Below, piece after piece: positions 17,779 through 26,952 of a stretch of DNA of 51,025 nt. The notes beneath the pieces are model-generated. The model saw nothing but the letters and a program-made list of their open reading frames with translations, did no database searches and was not told the DNA's origin. The stretch spans positions 1-51,025 of the forward strand of contig CAYXNS010000015.1 of NCBI GenBank assembly GCA_964466315.1. The letters are read 5' to 3'. The stretch comes from SMWC01 sp964466315 (GTDB lineage: Bacteria; Pseudomonadota; Gammaproteobacteria; Steroidobacterales; Rariloculaceae). A program made the position numbers and the translations under genes. Position 1 is the stretch's first letter. Every line of letters begins with the position of its first letter.

Positions 17779-18210
17779 ATGGCAAGAGGCATTAATAAGG
17801 TAATACTCGTCGGCAATCTCGGCGCGGACCCGGAATCACGGGCCATGCCAAGCGGCAGTTCCGTCACGAATATCCGAGTTGCAACGAGCGAGTCCTGGAA
17901 AGACAAAAATACCGGCGATCAACAAGAGCGAACGGAGTGGCACAATGTGGCTTTCTTCGGGCGTCTCGCCGAGATTGCGGCGGAGTATCTGCGTAAGGGT
18001 TCTCAAGTCTATATTGAAGGCAAACTCCGGACGCGCAAGTGGCAGGACAGGGACGGCAACGACCGTTGGACGACGGAGGTCATTGCGAACGAGATGCAGA
18101 TGCTCGGAAATCGTCCCGGCGCAGGTGCACCCACCCAGGCTGCAGCGGTCGCGGAGTCACCGCCGCCACTGTCCGCCGCAACGGAATTCAACGACGATAT
18201 TCCGTTCTGA
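17779..18210 (+). CDS. ssb: Single-stranded DNA-binding protein
   Basis: 143 residues. The OB-fold occupies about 1-110 (MARGINKVILVGNLGADPE, WHNVAFFGRLAEIAAEYLRKG, RTRKWQDRDGNDRW). A short Pro/Ala-rich linker follows, and the conserved acidic tip DDIPF ends the protein; this tip recruits repair and replication partners. It protects single-stranded DNA as a tetramer. The protein is shorter than E. coli SSB (178) because the linker is reduced. Divergent from uvrA. Confidence 0.97.
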   Translation: MARGINKVILVGNLGADPESRAMPSGSSVTNIRVATSESWKDKNTGDQQERTEWHNVAFFGRLAEIAAEYLRKGSQVYIEGKLRTRKWQDRDGNDRWTTEVIANEMQMLGNRPGAGAPTQAAAVAESPPPLSAATEFNDDIPF

Positions 18211-18267
18211 TCCCGGACTCGGAGGCACCCTGAGGCAGTCCTCGCATCCATCTCACTGCAAGGCTCA

Positions 18268-18286
18268 CCCGGCCGTACTGGCCGGG
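18268..18286 (+). terminator. Hairpin downstream of ssb
   Basis: Perfect 7-bp GC stem CCCGGCC / GGCCGGG with loop GTACT. No T-run follows directly; the nearest is about 17 bases on (CTTTTT near 18302). It may weakly terminate ssb or stabilise its 3' end. It lies 38 bases upstream of miaB. Confidence 0.35.
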
Positions 18287-18323
18287 ATCTGGATAATAAC
18301 TCTTTTTATAACAATAAGTTAGA

Positions 18324-19676
18324 ATGACCCCCGCGCACCTCTTCATCAAGACTTTCGGCTGTCAAATGAACGAGTACGACTCGGCAAAGATGGCCGATGT
18401 GCTTGCCGACGCAATGGACATCGAGCGGACCGAGGATTCGTCGGAAGCCGACATCCTGTTGCTGAATACCTGCTCGATTCGCGAGAAGGCGCAGGAGAAA
18501 GTGTTCTCACTGCTCGGTCGCTGGCGGCAACAGAAAGACGAGAACCCGCACACGATCATCGGCGTCGGCGGCTGTGTGGCGAGTCAGGAGGGTGAAGCGC
18601 TGTTGCGTCGCGCTCCGTTCGTCGATCTAGTCTTTGGGCCGCAGACCCTGCATCGGCTGCCGGCGATGATTGCGAAGGTACGCTCGGGATTCCCCGGTGT
18701 CGTCGATGTCAGTTTTCCGGAGATCGAAAAGTTCGATCAGATCCCGGCGGCCAGGGAATCGGGCGGCACGGCGTTCGTCTCGGTCATGGAGGGGTGCAGT
18801 AAGTACTGCACGTTCTGCGTCGTGCCCTACACTCGAGGTGAGGAGATCAGTCGGCCTCTGGACGATGTCATTGCGGAGGTTGCGGGTCTCGCGGAGCTGG
18901 GCGTGAAGGAAATAAATCTTCTCGGGCAGAACGTCAATGCGTATCACGGGCCGGCTCACGGCGGTGGTTTCGCCGATCTCGCAACACTCATTCACTACGT
19001 AGCCGCTGTCGAGGGAATCGAGCGAATTCGTTTCACGACGTCCCATCCCGTCGAATTCACTGAGCCGCTGATCGAAGCCTACGGCCAGGTCGGTCAACTT
19101 GCGAGTTACCTGCATCTGCCCGTGCAGAGCGGCTCCGATCGCATACTCAGTCTCATGAAACGCGGTCACACGGTGGAGGAGTACAAAGCGAAAATCCAGA
19201 GACTGCGTACGGTGCGGCCAGGCATATCGATCTCATCCGATTTCATCGTCGGCTTTCCGGGCGAAGCCGAAGCCGATTTTGAAGCGACGATGGACCTGAT
19301 CCGTGACGTGGATTTCGACCAGTCTTTCAGCTTTATCTACAGCCCGCGACCCGGTACGCCTGCGGCTTCCATCCGCGACCCGATCGCCCGCGAGATCAAA
19401 CAACGGCGGCTCGTGGAGCTGAAAGCGCTCATCGACGGCCAGGCCGGTGTTATCAGCCGTGCTATGGTCGGCACTGTACAGCGCGTGCTCGTGGAGCGGC
19501 CGTCAAGGAAGTCGCCTCGCGAGCTGGCTGGACGAACCGAAAACAACCGCTGGGTCAATTTTCTCGGCGACCCGAAGCTCGTCGGCTCTTTCGCGGATAT
19601 CATTATTGTCGACGCACTACCCAACTCCCTGCGTGGGTGCCTGCACACATCAACAATAGCCCGGTCCGTTGCCTGA
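18324..19676 (+). CDS. miaB: tRNA-2-methylthio-N6-dimethylallyladenosine synthase
   Basis: 450 residues. This radical SAM enzyme methylthiolates A37 of tRNAs reading UNN codons. The auxiliary iron-sulfur cluster cysteines are Cys13, Cys50 and Cys84; the radical SAM motif C-x3-C-x2-C is Cys158, Cys162 and Cys165 (GCSKYCTFC). The C-terminal TRAM domain occupies about 380-446. It starts the conserved miaB-ybeZ-ybeY-corC-lnt series and overlaps ybeZ by 8 bases. The AT-rich stretch GATAATAAC...TATAACAAT just upstream may hold the promoter, but I cannot assign hexamers with confidence. Confidence 0.97.
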   Translation: MTPAHLFIKTFGCQMNEYDSAKMADVLADAMDIERTEDSSEADILLLNTCSIREKAQEKVFSLLGRWRQQKDENPHTIIGVGGCVASQEGEALLRRAPFVDLVFGPQTLHRLPAMIAKVRSGFPGVVDVSFPEIEKFDQIPAARESGGTAFVSVMEGCSKYCTFCVVPYTRGEEISRPLDDVIAEVAGLAELGVKEINLLGQNVNAYHGPAHGGGFADLATLIHYVAAVEGIERIRFTTSHPVEFTEPLIEAYGQVGQLASYLHLPVQSGSDRILSLMKRGHTVEEYKAKIQRLRTVRPGISISSDFIVGFPGEAEADFEATMDLIRDVDFDQSFSFIYSPRPGTPAASIRDPIAREIKQRRLVELKALIDGQAGVISRAMVGTVQRVLVERPSRKSPRELAGRTENNRWVNFLGDPKLVGSFADIIIVDALPNSLRGCLHTSTIARSVA

Positions 19677-20664
19677 TAACGCTCCCTCTGCCAGTTCTGC
19701 CTCCATCAGCCTGTCGCCGAACGATCACCGGCGCATGATCAATCTCAGTGGCCACCTCAATGAGCATCTGCGGCAGATCGAGGATCGGCTCGAGATCCGA
19801 ATAAAGAACCGGGGAAATCAATTCCAACTAACGGGCGCCGCGCAGGCCATCGAAATTGGCCGCCGGGTTCTCGAGGAACTCTATGCCTTGACCGAAGCCG
19901 AAACGCTGGAGCCCGAACGCGTTCACATCAGCTTGCAGGAACACTCGCGACCAGATCGCGTGGCTCAGGCCGATAGCCTGACGTTTCACACGCGACGCCG
20001 CGATATTCGCGCCAGAGGCCCGAGTCAGCTCGCCTACGCACGCGCCATGCGTGAGAAAGACCTTACTTTCGGTGTCGGCCCGGCGGGCACCGGTAAGACC
20101 TATTTGGCCGTCGCGGCCAGCGTAGATGCGCTCGAGGGTGATCTGGTGCGCCGAATTATCCTGGTCAGGCCTGCTGTCGAGGCGGGTGAGAAGCTCGGTT
20201 TTCTGCCCGGCGACATGTCCCAGAAGGTCGATCCCTATCTCAGGCCGATGTATGACGCGCTCTACGAGATGCTGGGTTTCGATCGCGTGGGACGTTTGAT
20301 AGATCGAAATGTCATTGAGATCGCACCGCTGGCGTTCATGCGTGGTCGCACGCTGAATGAATCCTTCGTGATCCTCGACGAAGCGCAGAACACGACCGCC
20401 GAGCAGATGAAGATGTTTCTGACTCGCATCGGCTTCGGTTCCCGTGCCGTGGTCACCGGCGACGTGACCCAAACGGACTTGCCGCGCGGTCGCGAGTCCG
20501 GGCTCAAACACGTGAGTCGAGTGCTGAGCGGTCTGGCCGGTATCGAGTTCGTATATTTCGGTGCGGCCGATGTCGTGCGTCATCCGCTCGTGCAACGGAT
20601 TGTCGAGGCCTACGCCCGGGAAGAGGGGGGCGCGCTCAGAGGGCAATCCGATGAGAGCGAATAA
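19669..20664 (+). CDS. ybeZ: PhoH-like ATPase YbeZ
   Basis: 331 residues from TTG 19669, which overlaps the miaB stop. The TTG is kept because residues before the first ATG (SISLSPNDHRRM) already align with the N-terminus of E. coli YbeZ. Walker A is GPAGTGKT (137-144); Walker B is in FVILDEAQN; GDVTQTDLPRG is the family sensor region. YbeZ partners with YbeY and has been linked to rRNA processing and RNA helicase activity. It overlaps the next gene by 14 bases, so translation of the whole set looks coupled. Confidence 0.94.
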   Translation: MPDNAPSASSASISLSPNDHRRMINLSGHLNEHLRQIEDRLEIRIKNRGNQFQLTGAAQAIEIGRRVLEELYALTEAETLEPERVHISLQEHSRPDRVAQADSLTFHTRRRDIRARGPSQLAYARAMREKDLTFGVGPAGTGKTYLAVAASVDALEGDLVRRIILVRPAVEAGEKLGFLPGDMSQKVDPYLRPMYDALYEMLGFDRVGRLIDRNVIEIAPLAFMRGRTLNESFVILDEAQNTTAEQMKMFLTRIGFGSRAVVTGDVTQTDLPRGRESGLKHVSRVLSGLAGIEFVYFGAADVVRHPLVQRIVEAYAREEGGALRGQSDESE

Positions 20665-22051
20665 GGAGCCCGGCGGGCTAGAGGTCCACGTTCAAGACGT
20701 TTCCTCGTCCGACTCGGTGCCAAGAGCAGAGGATCTAGAGACCTGGATACGTTGCGCGCTCGGCAGCGATCGGAGCGCAGCGTTGACCCTGCGGATCGTC
20801 GGCGAGAGCGAAGGGGCCGAGCTGAATGAGCGTTATCGCGAGGCGCGCGGTGCTACGAATGTCCTGGCCTTTCCAGCCGACGAGCCGCTTCCACCGAAGA
20901 TCGATGAGCCACCACCGCTGGGTGATATCGTGATCTGCGCGCCGGTACTCGAGCGAGAGGCGCGGGCTCAGGACAAGGCGCTGGAAGCCCACTGGGCGCA
21001 TATCTGCATCCATGGCGCGCTGCATCTACTGGGCTTCGACCATGATGCTGGTGAGAACGCCCAACTCATGGAGGCCAGGGAAGTCGAACTGCTCAAATCG
21101 TTAGGGTTCAGAAATCCGTACCCTCGCCGACGACGGCTAATCTCTTGCATGCCGCTTACGGGAACTGCAAGATATGGGTCATCGATGCCTGACGAATTAC
21201 CCTCCAATAAGAGCATCAGCACCAAGTCTGGATGGTGGTCTCGACTGACTCGTCGCCGCGGCGACGAGGCCGAAGGTCGAGACGACATAGCCGGCTTCCT
21301 CACGGAGTGCCGACGCCGAAACCTCCTGGCCAGTGAGGAGCATGCGATGCTCCAGGGCGTCCTGGAGGTCTCGGAGACCCAGGTCCGGGACATTATGGTG
21401 CCTCGCTCCCATATGATTGTTCTGGACCTCGATGAACCGTTCGACACGCTACTGGAGACGATACTGTCGTCCGGCCACTCACGCTTTCCCGTCATCGGCG
21501 AAGACCGGGATGAGATCATCGGTATTCTTTTGGCCAAGGATCTCTTGAAGCGCTTCTCGGAAAGCCATGACACGCGGCAGTTCGAACTCCGCGAGCTGTT
21601 CCGCCAGCCGGTTTTTATCCCGGAGAGTAAGCGGCTGAACGTGCTTCTGACGCAATTCAGAGAAAGCCATAACCACATTGCGATTGTCGTCGACGAGTAC
21701 GGTGGCGTAGCCGGGCTCGCAACCATCGAAGACGTACTCGAGCAGATCGTGGGCGACATCGATGACGAGCATGATCCGGAAGAAGCGGAGAACATCCAGG
21801 TCCAGGACGACGGCCGGGTCGTAGTCTTGGCGCTCACGCGAATCGACGACTTCAACGAACATTTCGATGTTGTGTTGAACGACGAAGAGTACGATACGGT
21901 CGGCGGTCTCATCATGCACGAGCTAGGACGTCTGCCGCGCAGGGGCGAAGTGCTCGAACTCGCGGGATTTCAGTTCAGGGTGCTGCGAGCGGATCGCAGG
22001 CGTATTCATGCCGTGGAGGCAGCCCTGCTCAGTAGTTCCAGTACCGATTGA
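20651..22051 (+). CDS. Fused YbeY endoribonuclease - CorC/YbeX CBS-domain protein
   Basis: One uninterrupted frame of 466 residues joins two genes that are separate in E. coli. Residues 1-158 are YbeY, the rRNA-maturation metallo-endoribonuclease, with all three zinc histidines: HGALHLLGFDH (His121, His125, His131). Residues 159-178 are a basic linker (PRRRRLISCMPLTGTARYG). Residues 179-466 are a full-length CorC/YbeX, with paired CBS domains (about 245-365; MVPRSHM, GHSRFPVI, VDEYGGVAGLATIEDVLEQIVGDI) and a C-terminal CorC/HlyC transport-associated domain. An internal ATG at 21185 marks the usual CorC start but has no convincing ribosome-binding site. A base-level sequencing error is the main alternative. 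Confidence 0.85.
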   Translation: MRANKEPGGLEVHVQDVSSSDSVPRAEDLETWIRCALGSDRSAALTLRIVGESEGAELNERYREARGATNVLAFPADEPLPPKIDEPPPLGDIVICAPVLEREARAQDKALEAHWAHICIHGALHLLGFDHDAGENAQLMEAREVELLKSLGFRNPYPRRRRLISCMPLTGTARYGSSMPDELPSNKSISTKSGWWSRLTRRRGDEAEGRDDIAGFLTECRRRNLLASEEHAMLQGVLEVSETQVRDIMVPRSHMIVLDLDEPFDTLLETILSSGHSRFPVIGEDRDEIIGILLAKDLLKRFSESHDTRQFELRELFRQPVFIPESKRLNVLLTQFRESHNHIAIVVDEYGGVAGLATIEDVLEQIVGDIDDEHDPEEAENIQVQDDGRVVVLALTRIDDFNEHFDVVLNDEEYDTVGGLIMHELGRLPRRGEVLELAGFQFRVLRADRRRIHAVEAALLSSSSTD

Positions 22052-22080
22052 CAGCGTCGACAAATTTTTCGATACGATAA

Positions 22081-22122
22081 GAAGAAAGGGGCCGTGTCCC
22101 TTTTTCACGGCCCCTTTTCTTC
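22081..22122. terminator. Hairpin with dispersed core (R3)
   Basis: Arms 22081-22096 and 22106-22122 pair almost perfectly (one extra A). The 13-base core appears inverted at 22088-22100 (GGGGCCGTGTCCC). T-runs follow the stem on the plus strand. It sits between the YbeY-CorC fusion and lnt. It could attenuate read-through into lnt or simply be a repeat copy. Confidence 0.65.
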
Positions 22123-22156
22123 TAACGGCCTCGTCGCGATTCTTCATTGATGCAAT

Positions 22157-23650
22157 ATGCCGGCTAACATGAAATTTGTACTCGCTTTCGTCGCCGGCGG
22201 CCTGCTGACCTTCGCCTACGCGCCGTTCGATCAGTTCTGGCTGGCGCCGCTATGTTTTGCCGCGCTCATCTACCTCTGGCGTGACACGACACCCGGTCGA
22301 GCATTCCGTCTGGGTCTGGCCTTCGGCGGTGCGAGCTTTCTCGGCGGTGTTCACTGGGTCTATGTGAGTATTCATGATTTCGGTTCAGCGTCTGCCGCCC
22401 TGGCCATCTTTCTCACGCTCGTTCTCGTTGCGGTGCTCACGGTCTTCGTCGCACTCACGGGTTGGGCGGCCGCGCGGTGGTTCACCACCGACGGACCACG
22501 AGCCTGGCTCGGTGTCCTCCCCGCGCTCTGGGTGCTGACGGAATGGCTGCGCGGCTGGATCCTCAGCGGCTTTGGTTGGTTGGCTGCGGGGTACAGCCAA
22601 GCCGATTCCTGGCTCATGGGCTATGCAGCGATCGGCGGAATCCATCTCATGAGTTGGGTCGTGCTTCTCACGGCAGGTGGATTCGTCATGCTCGTTTCGG
22701 GTCCGATGCGGATGCGAGCCATTGCCGCCATTCTCATTCTGTGTTTATGGGTTGGGGGATACATCGCCGGTGTCGTCCGTTGGACCGAGCCGAAGACTAA
22801 CCTTTTGACCGTGTCGCTGGTGCAAGGCGCCGTGCCGCAGGACTTGAAATGGCAGCGGGAGCAGTTTCTGCCGACACTCGATCTGTACCGTGAACTGACA
22901 CAAGATAGCGAGGGCAGCCGGTTGATCATCTGGCCGGAAGCTGCCATTCCGTCGCTCCACGAGCACGTCGTCGGCTATCTCGCCGAGATCGAGTCCTGGG
23001 CGGCGTCGCGCGACAGTGATGTAATGCTCGGTATTCTGCGAACCGATCCGATGGGTACCGCGGTGCAGAATACGCTCATATCTCTCGGCGATCCGCCGTC
23101 GGTCTACGTTAAACGGCATCTCGTACCTTACGGCGAGTATTTTCCGGTCCCCGGTTTCATTCGGAACTGGCTCAGACGAATGGACTTACCGTACAATGAC
23201 GTGACGTCGGGCGCAGCCGGTCAACCGCCCCTCGACGTCGCTGGTGAGAAGATCGCCGTAACGATCTGTTACGAGAATGTGTTCGGCGCAGAGCAGTTGC
23301 ACTATCTGCCCGACGCGACTCTGCTCGTCAACGTGAGCAACGACGCGTGGTTTGGGGATTCGATCGCGCCACACCAGCATCTACAGATCGCGCAGGTTCG
23401 GGCAGCCGAGGCTGGGCGTTATCTGCTGCGTGCCACGAATACGGGCATCTCGGGAATCATCGATCCACAGGGTCGAGTTGTGGCGCTTTCACCGCAATTT
23501 CAGCCGCATGCGCTCAAGGGCGCGATTCATGGGTTTACGGGTTCGACCCCGTATGCGCGCTGGGGAAACTATCTCGTCGTGATCGGCGTGTTAATCGTTC
23601 TATTACTTCAGTTGCCGATCACAAAATTCACGATCCGTCCCCGAACGTAG
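22157..23650 (+). CDS. lnt: Apolipoprotein N-acyltransferase
   Basis: 497 residues. The N-terminal half is hydrophobic with about six membrane segments; the periplasmic nitrilase-like domain spans about 218-470. The catalytic triad is visible as Glu261 (IIWPEAAIPS), Lys329 (VKRHLVPYGEYF) and Cys371 (VTICYENVF). Lnt adds the third acyl chain to outer-membrane lipoproteins in the inner membrane. It closes the miaB operon as in E. coli. Its last 43 bases overlap the 3' end of leuS on the other strand. Confidence 0.96.
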   Translation: MPANMKFVLAFVAGGLLTFAYAPFDQFWLAPLCFAALIYLWRDTTPGRAFRLGLAFGGASFLGGVHWVYVSIHDFGSASAALAIFLTLVLVAVLTVFVALTGWAAARWFTTDGPRAWLGVLPALWVLTEWLRGWILSGFGWLAAGYSQADSWLMGYAAIGGIHLMSWVVLLTAGGFVMLVSGPMRMRAIAAILILCLWVGGYIAGVVRWTEPKTNLLTVSLVQGAVPQDLKWQREQFLPTLDLYRELTQDSEGSRLIIWPEAAIPSLHEHVVGYLAEIESWAASRDSDVMLGILRTDPMGTAVQNTLISLGDPPSVYVKRHLVPYGEYFPVPGFIRNWLRRMDLPYNDVTSGAAGQPPLDVAGEKIAVTICYENVFGAEQLHYLPDATLLVNVSNDAWFGDSIAPHQHLQIAQVRAAEAGRYLLRATNTGISGIIDPQGRVVALSPQFQPHALKGAIHGFTGSTPYARWGNYLVVIGVLIVLLLQLPITKFTIRPRT

Positions 23651-26217
23651 ATCGCGCGCTTGACTTCCTTGCCTTCCAGATAGCGGGAAACGTTGCTGTC
23701 TTCCCGGGCGAGCTTCAGGATCTGTTCTTCTGCCGCGTCAGCAGGAATCTTGACGCGCCCACGCATCTTGCCGTTGACCTGGACCGGAACCTCGATCGTG
23801 TCGGTTTTCAGGAATTCTTCGTCGACGTTGGGCCACCCCGCATAGGCTAGAGACTCTTCATGGCCCAGGCGTTGCCAGAGTTCCTCGGCGATGTGCGGCG
23901 CGAGAGGCGCAAGGATCAGTACGAACGGCTCGATGACGCTGCGCGGCACAGTCTGCCATTTCGTGGCGGCGTTAGTGAGCTCCATGAGTGCCGCGACCGC
24001 CGTGTTGAAGTGCAGGTTTTCGATATCGTCCGTGACCTTCGCGATGGTCTGGTGCAACCCGCGAAGTTGCTCGCTCGATGCCGGCGCGTCTGAGATGCTG
24101 GCGTTGATACCGTCGCCGTCGGCTACCAGCCGCCAGACTCTGTTCAGGAACCGATGCGTTCCCTCCACGCCGCGCGTGTTCCAGGGCTTCACTTGTTCCA
24201 GCGGACCCATGAACATTTCATAGAGGCGGAAAGCATCCGCCCCGTAAGCGGCGACGACTTCGTCGGGGTTAACGACGTTGCCGCGACTCTTACTCATCTT
24301 GTGAGCTTTCGCATCGATCCGGAGAGATTCATCGGCGGCAAGCACGAAATAATCGCCGCTCTTCGTAACGGCATCGGGATCGACCTTCTCGTGTTGCAGC
24401 GCCTCTCCGGAGCGTGCATCTTCACCGGCACGAACGTGCTCGGCGGAGACGGGGATACCCTCTGCATCCAGATACGTCGTGAACTCGAGTTCGCCGAGAA
24501 TCATTCCCTGATGCACCAGCTTGCCGAAGGGTTCGGGCGTTGGCACGACGCCGGCGTCGTAGAGTGCCTTATGCCAGAAGCGAGCATAGAGTAGATGTAA
24601 CACGGCGTGCTCGGCGCCACCCACATAGAGATCGATCGGTAACCAGTACTCCGCCAGCTCTTTTCCGACGAGTTCGTCGTCGTTGCCGGGATCCAAATAA
24701 CGCAGGTAATACCAGCACGAGCCCGCCCACTGCGGCATGGTATTCGTCTCCCGGCGGGCCGGCTGGCCCGTGTCCGGGTCCGAGGTCTCCAGCCACTCCA
24801 CTGCCGCCGCGAGCGGCCCCGCCGGAGATCCGCTCGGTTTGAACTCCTCGAGGTCCGGCAACGTAACCGGGAGCGCGTCAGCGGGCAGCGTCTTCGGTTC
24901 GCCGTCGACGAAGATTATCGGGAACGGTTCGCCCCAATAGCGCTGCCGTGAGAATAACCAGTCGCGGAGTTTGTAGTTGACCTTGGCTTTGCCCTGTCCT
25001 TCGGCTTCGAGCCAGGCGATGATTTTGGCCTTTGCATCGCTCATCTCGAGCCCGTTCAGGAAACCGCTGTTCACCGCATAGCCTTCACCGAGATAGGCTT
25101 CGCCATCGAAATCGTCGGGTGGCTCGACCGTCCGAATTATCGGCAGGCCGTAGGTCTTCGCGAAGTCCCAATCGCGTTGATCCTCGCCCGGTACGGCCAT
25201 GATCGCACCAGTCCCGTAGCTCGCCAGTACGTAGTCGGCGACCCAGACTGGAATGCGCTCATCGTTTACCGGGTTTATCGCATACCCACCCGTGAAGACG
25301 CCGGTCTTCTCCTTTTGGAGTTCGGCTCGCTCGAACTCGCTCTTGCGTGCGGTCTCCTGCTGGTAGTTTTGGACGGCCTCCCGCTCGGCGTCGCCGGTCA
25401 GGCTCTTTACCAGTTCGTGCTCCGGTGCGAGGACCATATAAGTGGCGCCGAACAAGGTGTCGGGGCGCGTCGTGAAGACACGGATGGAATCACCAGCCTC
25501 TCCGTCGATCCGGAAGTCCACTTCAGCGCCGTCGCTCCGGCCGATCCAGTTGCGCTGCATCTCCTTCGTGCTTTCCGGCCAGTCGAGTTCGTCGAGGCCG
25601 TTCAACAACGCTTCAGCGTACTCGGTGATCTGCAGCACCCATTGACGTAGAGGCTTCCTAACGCATGGATAGCCGCCGATCTCGGATTGACCGTCGATGA
25701 CTTCCTCGTTCGCGAGGGTCGTGCCGAGTTCGGGACACCACCAGACGGGTAATTCCTCCTGATACGCGAGGCCGCGGTCGAATAGCTGCTTGAAGATCCA
25801 CTGCGTCCATTTGTAGTACGCGGGATCGGTCGTATTGATCTCACGATCCCAATCGTAGGAAAAGCCGAGTGATTTCAGTTGTTCTCGAAACCGGCGGATA
25901 TTCTGCTCCGTGGTGATCTTCGGGTGCGTGCCGGTCTTGAGCGCGTACTGCTCAGCCGGCAAGCCGAACGCATCCCAGCCGATCGGGTGGAGCACGTTGA
26001 AGCCCCGCATGCGCTTGTAGCGCGAGACGATATCCGAGGCCGTATATCCTTCGGGATGCCCGACGTGCAGCCCATCTCCGCTCGGATAAGGAAACATGTC
26101 GAGCGCGTAGTACTTAGGACGAGACGGGTCGACCTCCGCCGGTGTGCGGAAGGTCCTATTCTGCTCCCAGTAGCATTGCCACTTGGGCTCGATCTCCTTG
26201 AAAGGGTACCCCGCCAT
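23608..26217 (-). CDS. leuS: Leucyl-tRNA synthetase
   Basis: 869 residues, close to E. coli LeuRS (860). The class I signatures are MFPYPSGDGLHVGHPEGY (HIGH region) and KMSKSRGN. The CP1 editing domain is represented by the TTRPDTLFGATYMVLAPEH region and GYAINPVNDERIPVWVADYVL. It charges leucine onto tRNA-Leu and hydrolyses misacylated products. In E. coli leuS is co-directional with lptE and holA; here it is inverted, with lptE divergent 148 bases away. Its 3' end overlaps lnt. Confidence 0.98.
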   Translation of the reverse strand: MAGYPFKEIEPKWQCYWEQNRTFRTPAEVDPSRPKYYALDMFPYPSGDGLHVGHPEGYTASDIVSRYKRMRGFNVLHPIGWDAFGLPAEQYALKTGTHPKITTEQNIRRFREQLKSLGFSYDWDREINTTDPAYYKWTQWIFKQLFDRGLAYQEELPVWWCPELGTTLANEEVIDGQSEIGGYPCVRKPLRQWVLQITEYAEALLNGLDELDWPESTKEMQRNWIGRSDGAEVDFRIDGEAGDSIRVFTTRPDTLFGATYMVLAPEHELVKSLTGDAEREAVQNYQQETARKSEFERAELQKEKTGVFTGGYAINPVNDERIPVWVADYVLASYGTGAIMAVPGEDQRDWDFAKTYGLPIIRTVEPPDDFDGEAYLGEGYAVNSGFLNGLEMSDAKAKIIAWLEAEGQGKAKVNYKLRDWLFSRQRYWGEPFPIIFVDGEPKTLPADALPVTLPDLEEFKPSGSPAGPLAAAVEWLETSDPDTGQPARRETNTMPQWAGSCWYYLRYLDPGNDDELVGKELAEYWLPIDLYVGGAEHAVLHLLYARFWHKALYDAGVVPTPEPFGKLVHQGMILGELEFTTYLDAEGIPVSAEHVRAGEDARSGEALQHEKVDPDAVTKSGDYFVLAADESLRIDAKAHKMSKSRGNVVNPDEVVAAYGADAFRLYEMFMGPLEQVKPWNTRGVEGTHRFLNRVWRLVADGDGINASISDAPASSEQLRGLHQTIAKVTDDIENLHFNTAVAALMELTNAATKWQTVPRSVIEPFVLILAPLAPHIAEELWQRLGHEESLAYAGWPNVDEEFLKTDTIEVPVQVNGKMRGRVKIPADAAEEQILKLAREDSNVSRYLEGKEVKRAIYVRGRIVNFVIGN

Positions 26218-26365
26218 CGTCGTCTATTGTCCTCGGGCCGGCCGCACATTACGCTCGCTGTTGAGAACACTATCCGTCGTGCTCTCGGTGGTGTCGGATG
26301 ATCTTTGCAAAACCGGTTAGAATCAAGCAGTCGATGTATAGAACTCTACTCACGGTGACCTCTGA

Positions 26366-26899
26366 ATGAGCGCTTTGGCTCGACGATGCCCCGTTGCAGC
26401 ACGCGCCGGCGTACTGTTGGCCGTCATGGCGCTGGGCGGTTGCGGCTTTCATCTCAAAGGAATCGAAACGCTGCCCGCAGCGGCCGCCACGACCTTCCTC
26501 GATGCTGCGAACCCGCATACGGAGTTCTATACCAGTCTCCGGGATGCGCTCACGGCGCGAGGTGCGGAGGTTGTCGGTTCCCCGCAGGAAGCAGGCGCGA
26601 TTCTCCGGATCCAGGACGACACGTCCGGCCAACGAATGCTCTCGGTATCGGCTCGGAATATCCCGCGAGAATACGAGGTCTATTATTCGGTAACCTTCTC
26701 CTTCGATATTGGGGGCGATAGCCTGATCCAGAACGAGTCGATCATCGCGACGCGCAGCTATACCTACGACGAGACGCTCGTGCTGGGTAAGAGCGCGGAG
26801 GAGGGCGTGCTGCGAGAGTCTCTTGCACAAGATCTAGTGCGTCGAGTGTTACGCAGGATAGAGGCCGATAGAGGCAGTGTCGCCGCCGTTCAGAACTGA
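26366..26899 (+). CDS. lptE: LPS-assembly lipoprotein LptE
   Basis: 177 residues. The signal ends in the lipobox LGGC with Cys26 as lipidation site, followed by GFHLKG, the classic LptE start of the mature protein. Further typical segments are LSVSARNIPREYEVYYSVTFSF and SYTYDETLVLGKSAEEGVLRESL. LptE plugs the LptD barrel that delivers lipopolysaccharide to the outer leaflet. It is divergent from leuS. The ribosome-binding site is weak. Confidence 0.93.
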   Translation: MSALARRCPVAARAGVLLAVMALGGCGFHLKGIETLPAAAATTFLDAANPHTEFYTSLRDALTARGAEVVGSPQEAGAILRIQDDTSGQRMLSVSARNIPREYEVYYSVTFSFDIGGDSLIQNESIIATRSYTYDETLVLGKSAEEGVLRESLAQDLVRRVLRRIEADRGSVAAVQN

Positions 26900-26921
26900 C
26901 AACGATTCAGCAACAAAGGGA

Positions 26922-26951
26922 CCAATAAAGGGACCCGGCCCCTTTATTTGG
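26922..26951. terminator. Hairpin with dispersed core (R4)
   Basis: CCAATAAAGGG (26922-26932) pairs with CCCTTTATTTGG (26940-26951), allowing one bulge. The 13-base core GGGACCCGGCCCC is at the tip (26930-26942). A nearby partial copy (AAAGGGACC at 26915) precedes it. It separates convergent lptE and hisI, so a bidirectional terminator is plausible. The stem and tip closely match element R6 downstream of djlA. Confidence 0.6.
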
Positions 26952-26952
26952 T

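Noticed and set aside
19828..20646. 272-residue minus-strand frame inside ybeZ
   Set aside because: Shadow of the ybeZ coding sequence in a GC-rich genome; no recognisable domain.
25177..25650. Long plus-strand open frame inside leuS
   Set aside because: It is antisense to a strongly conserved synthetase and shows no family motif.
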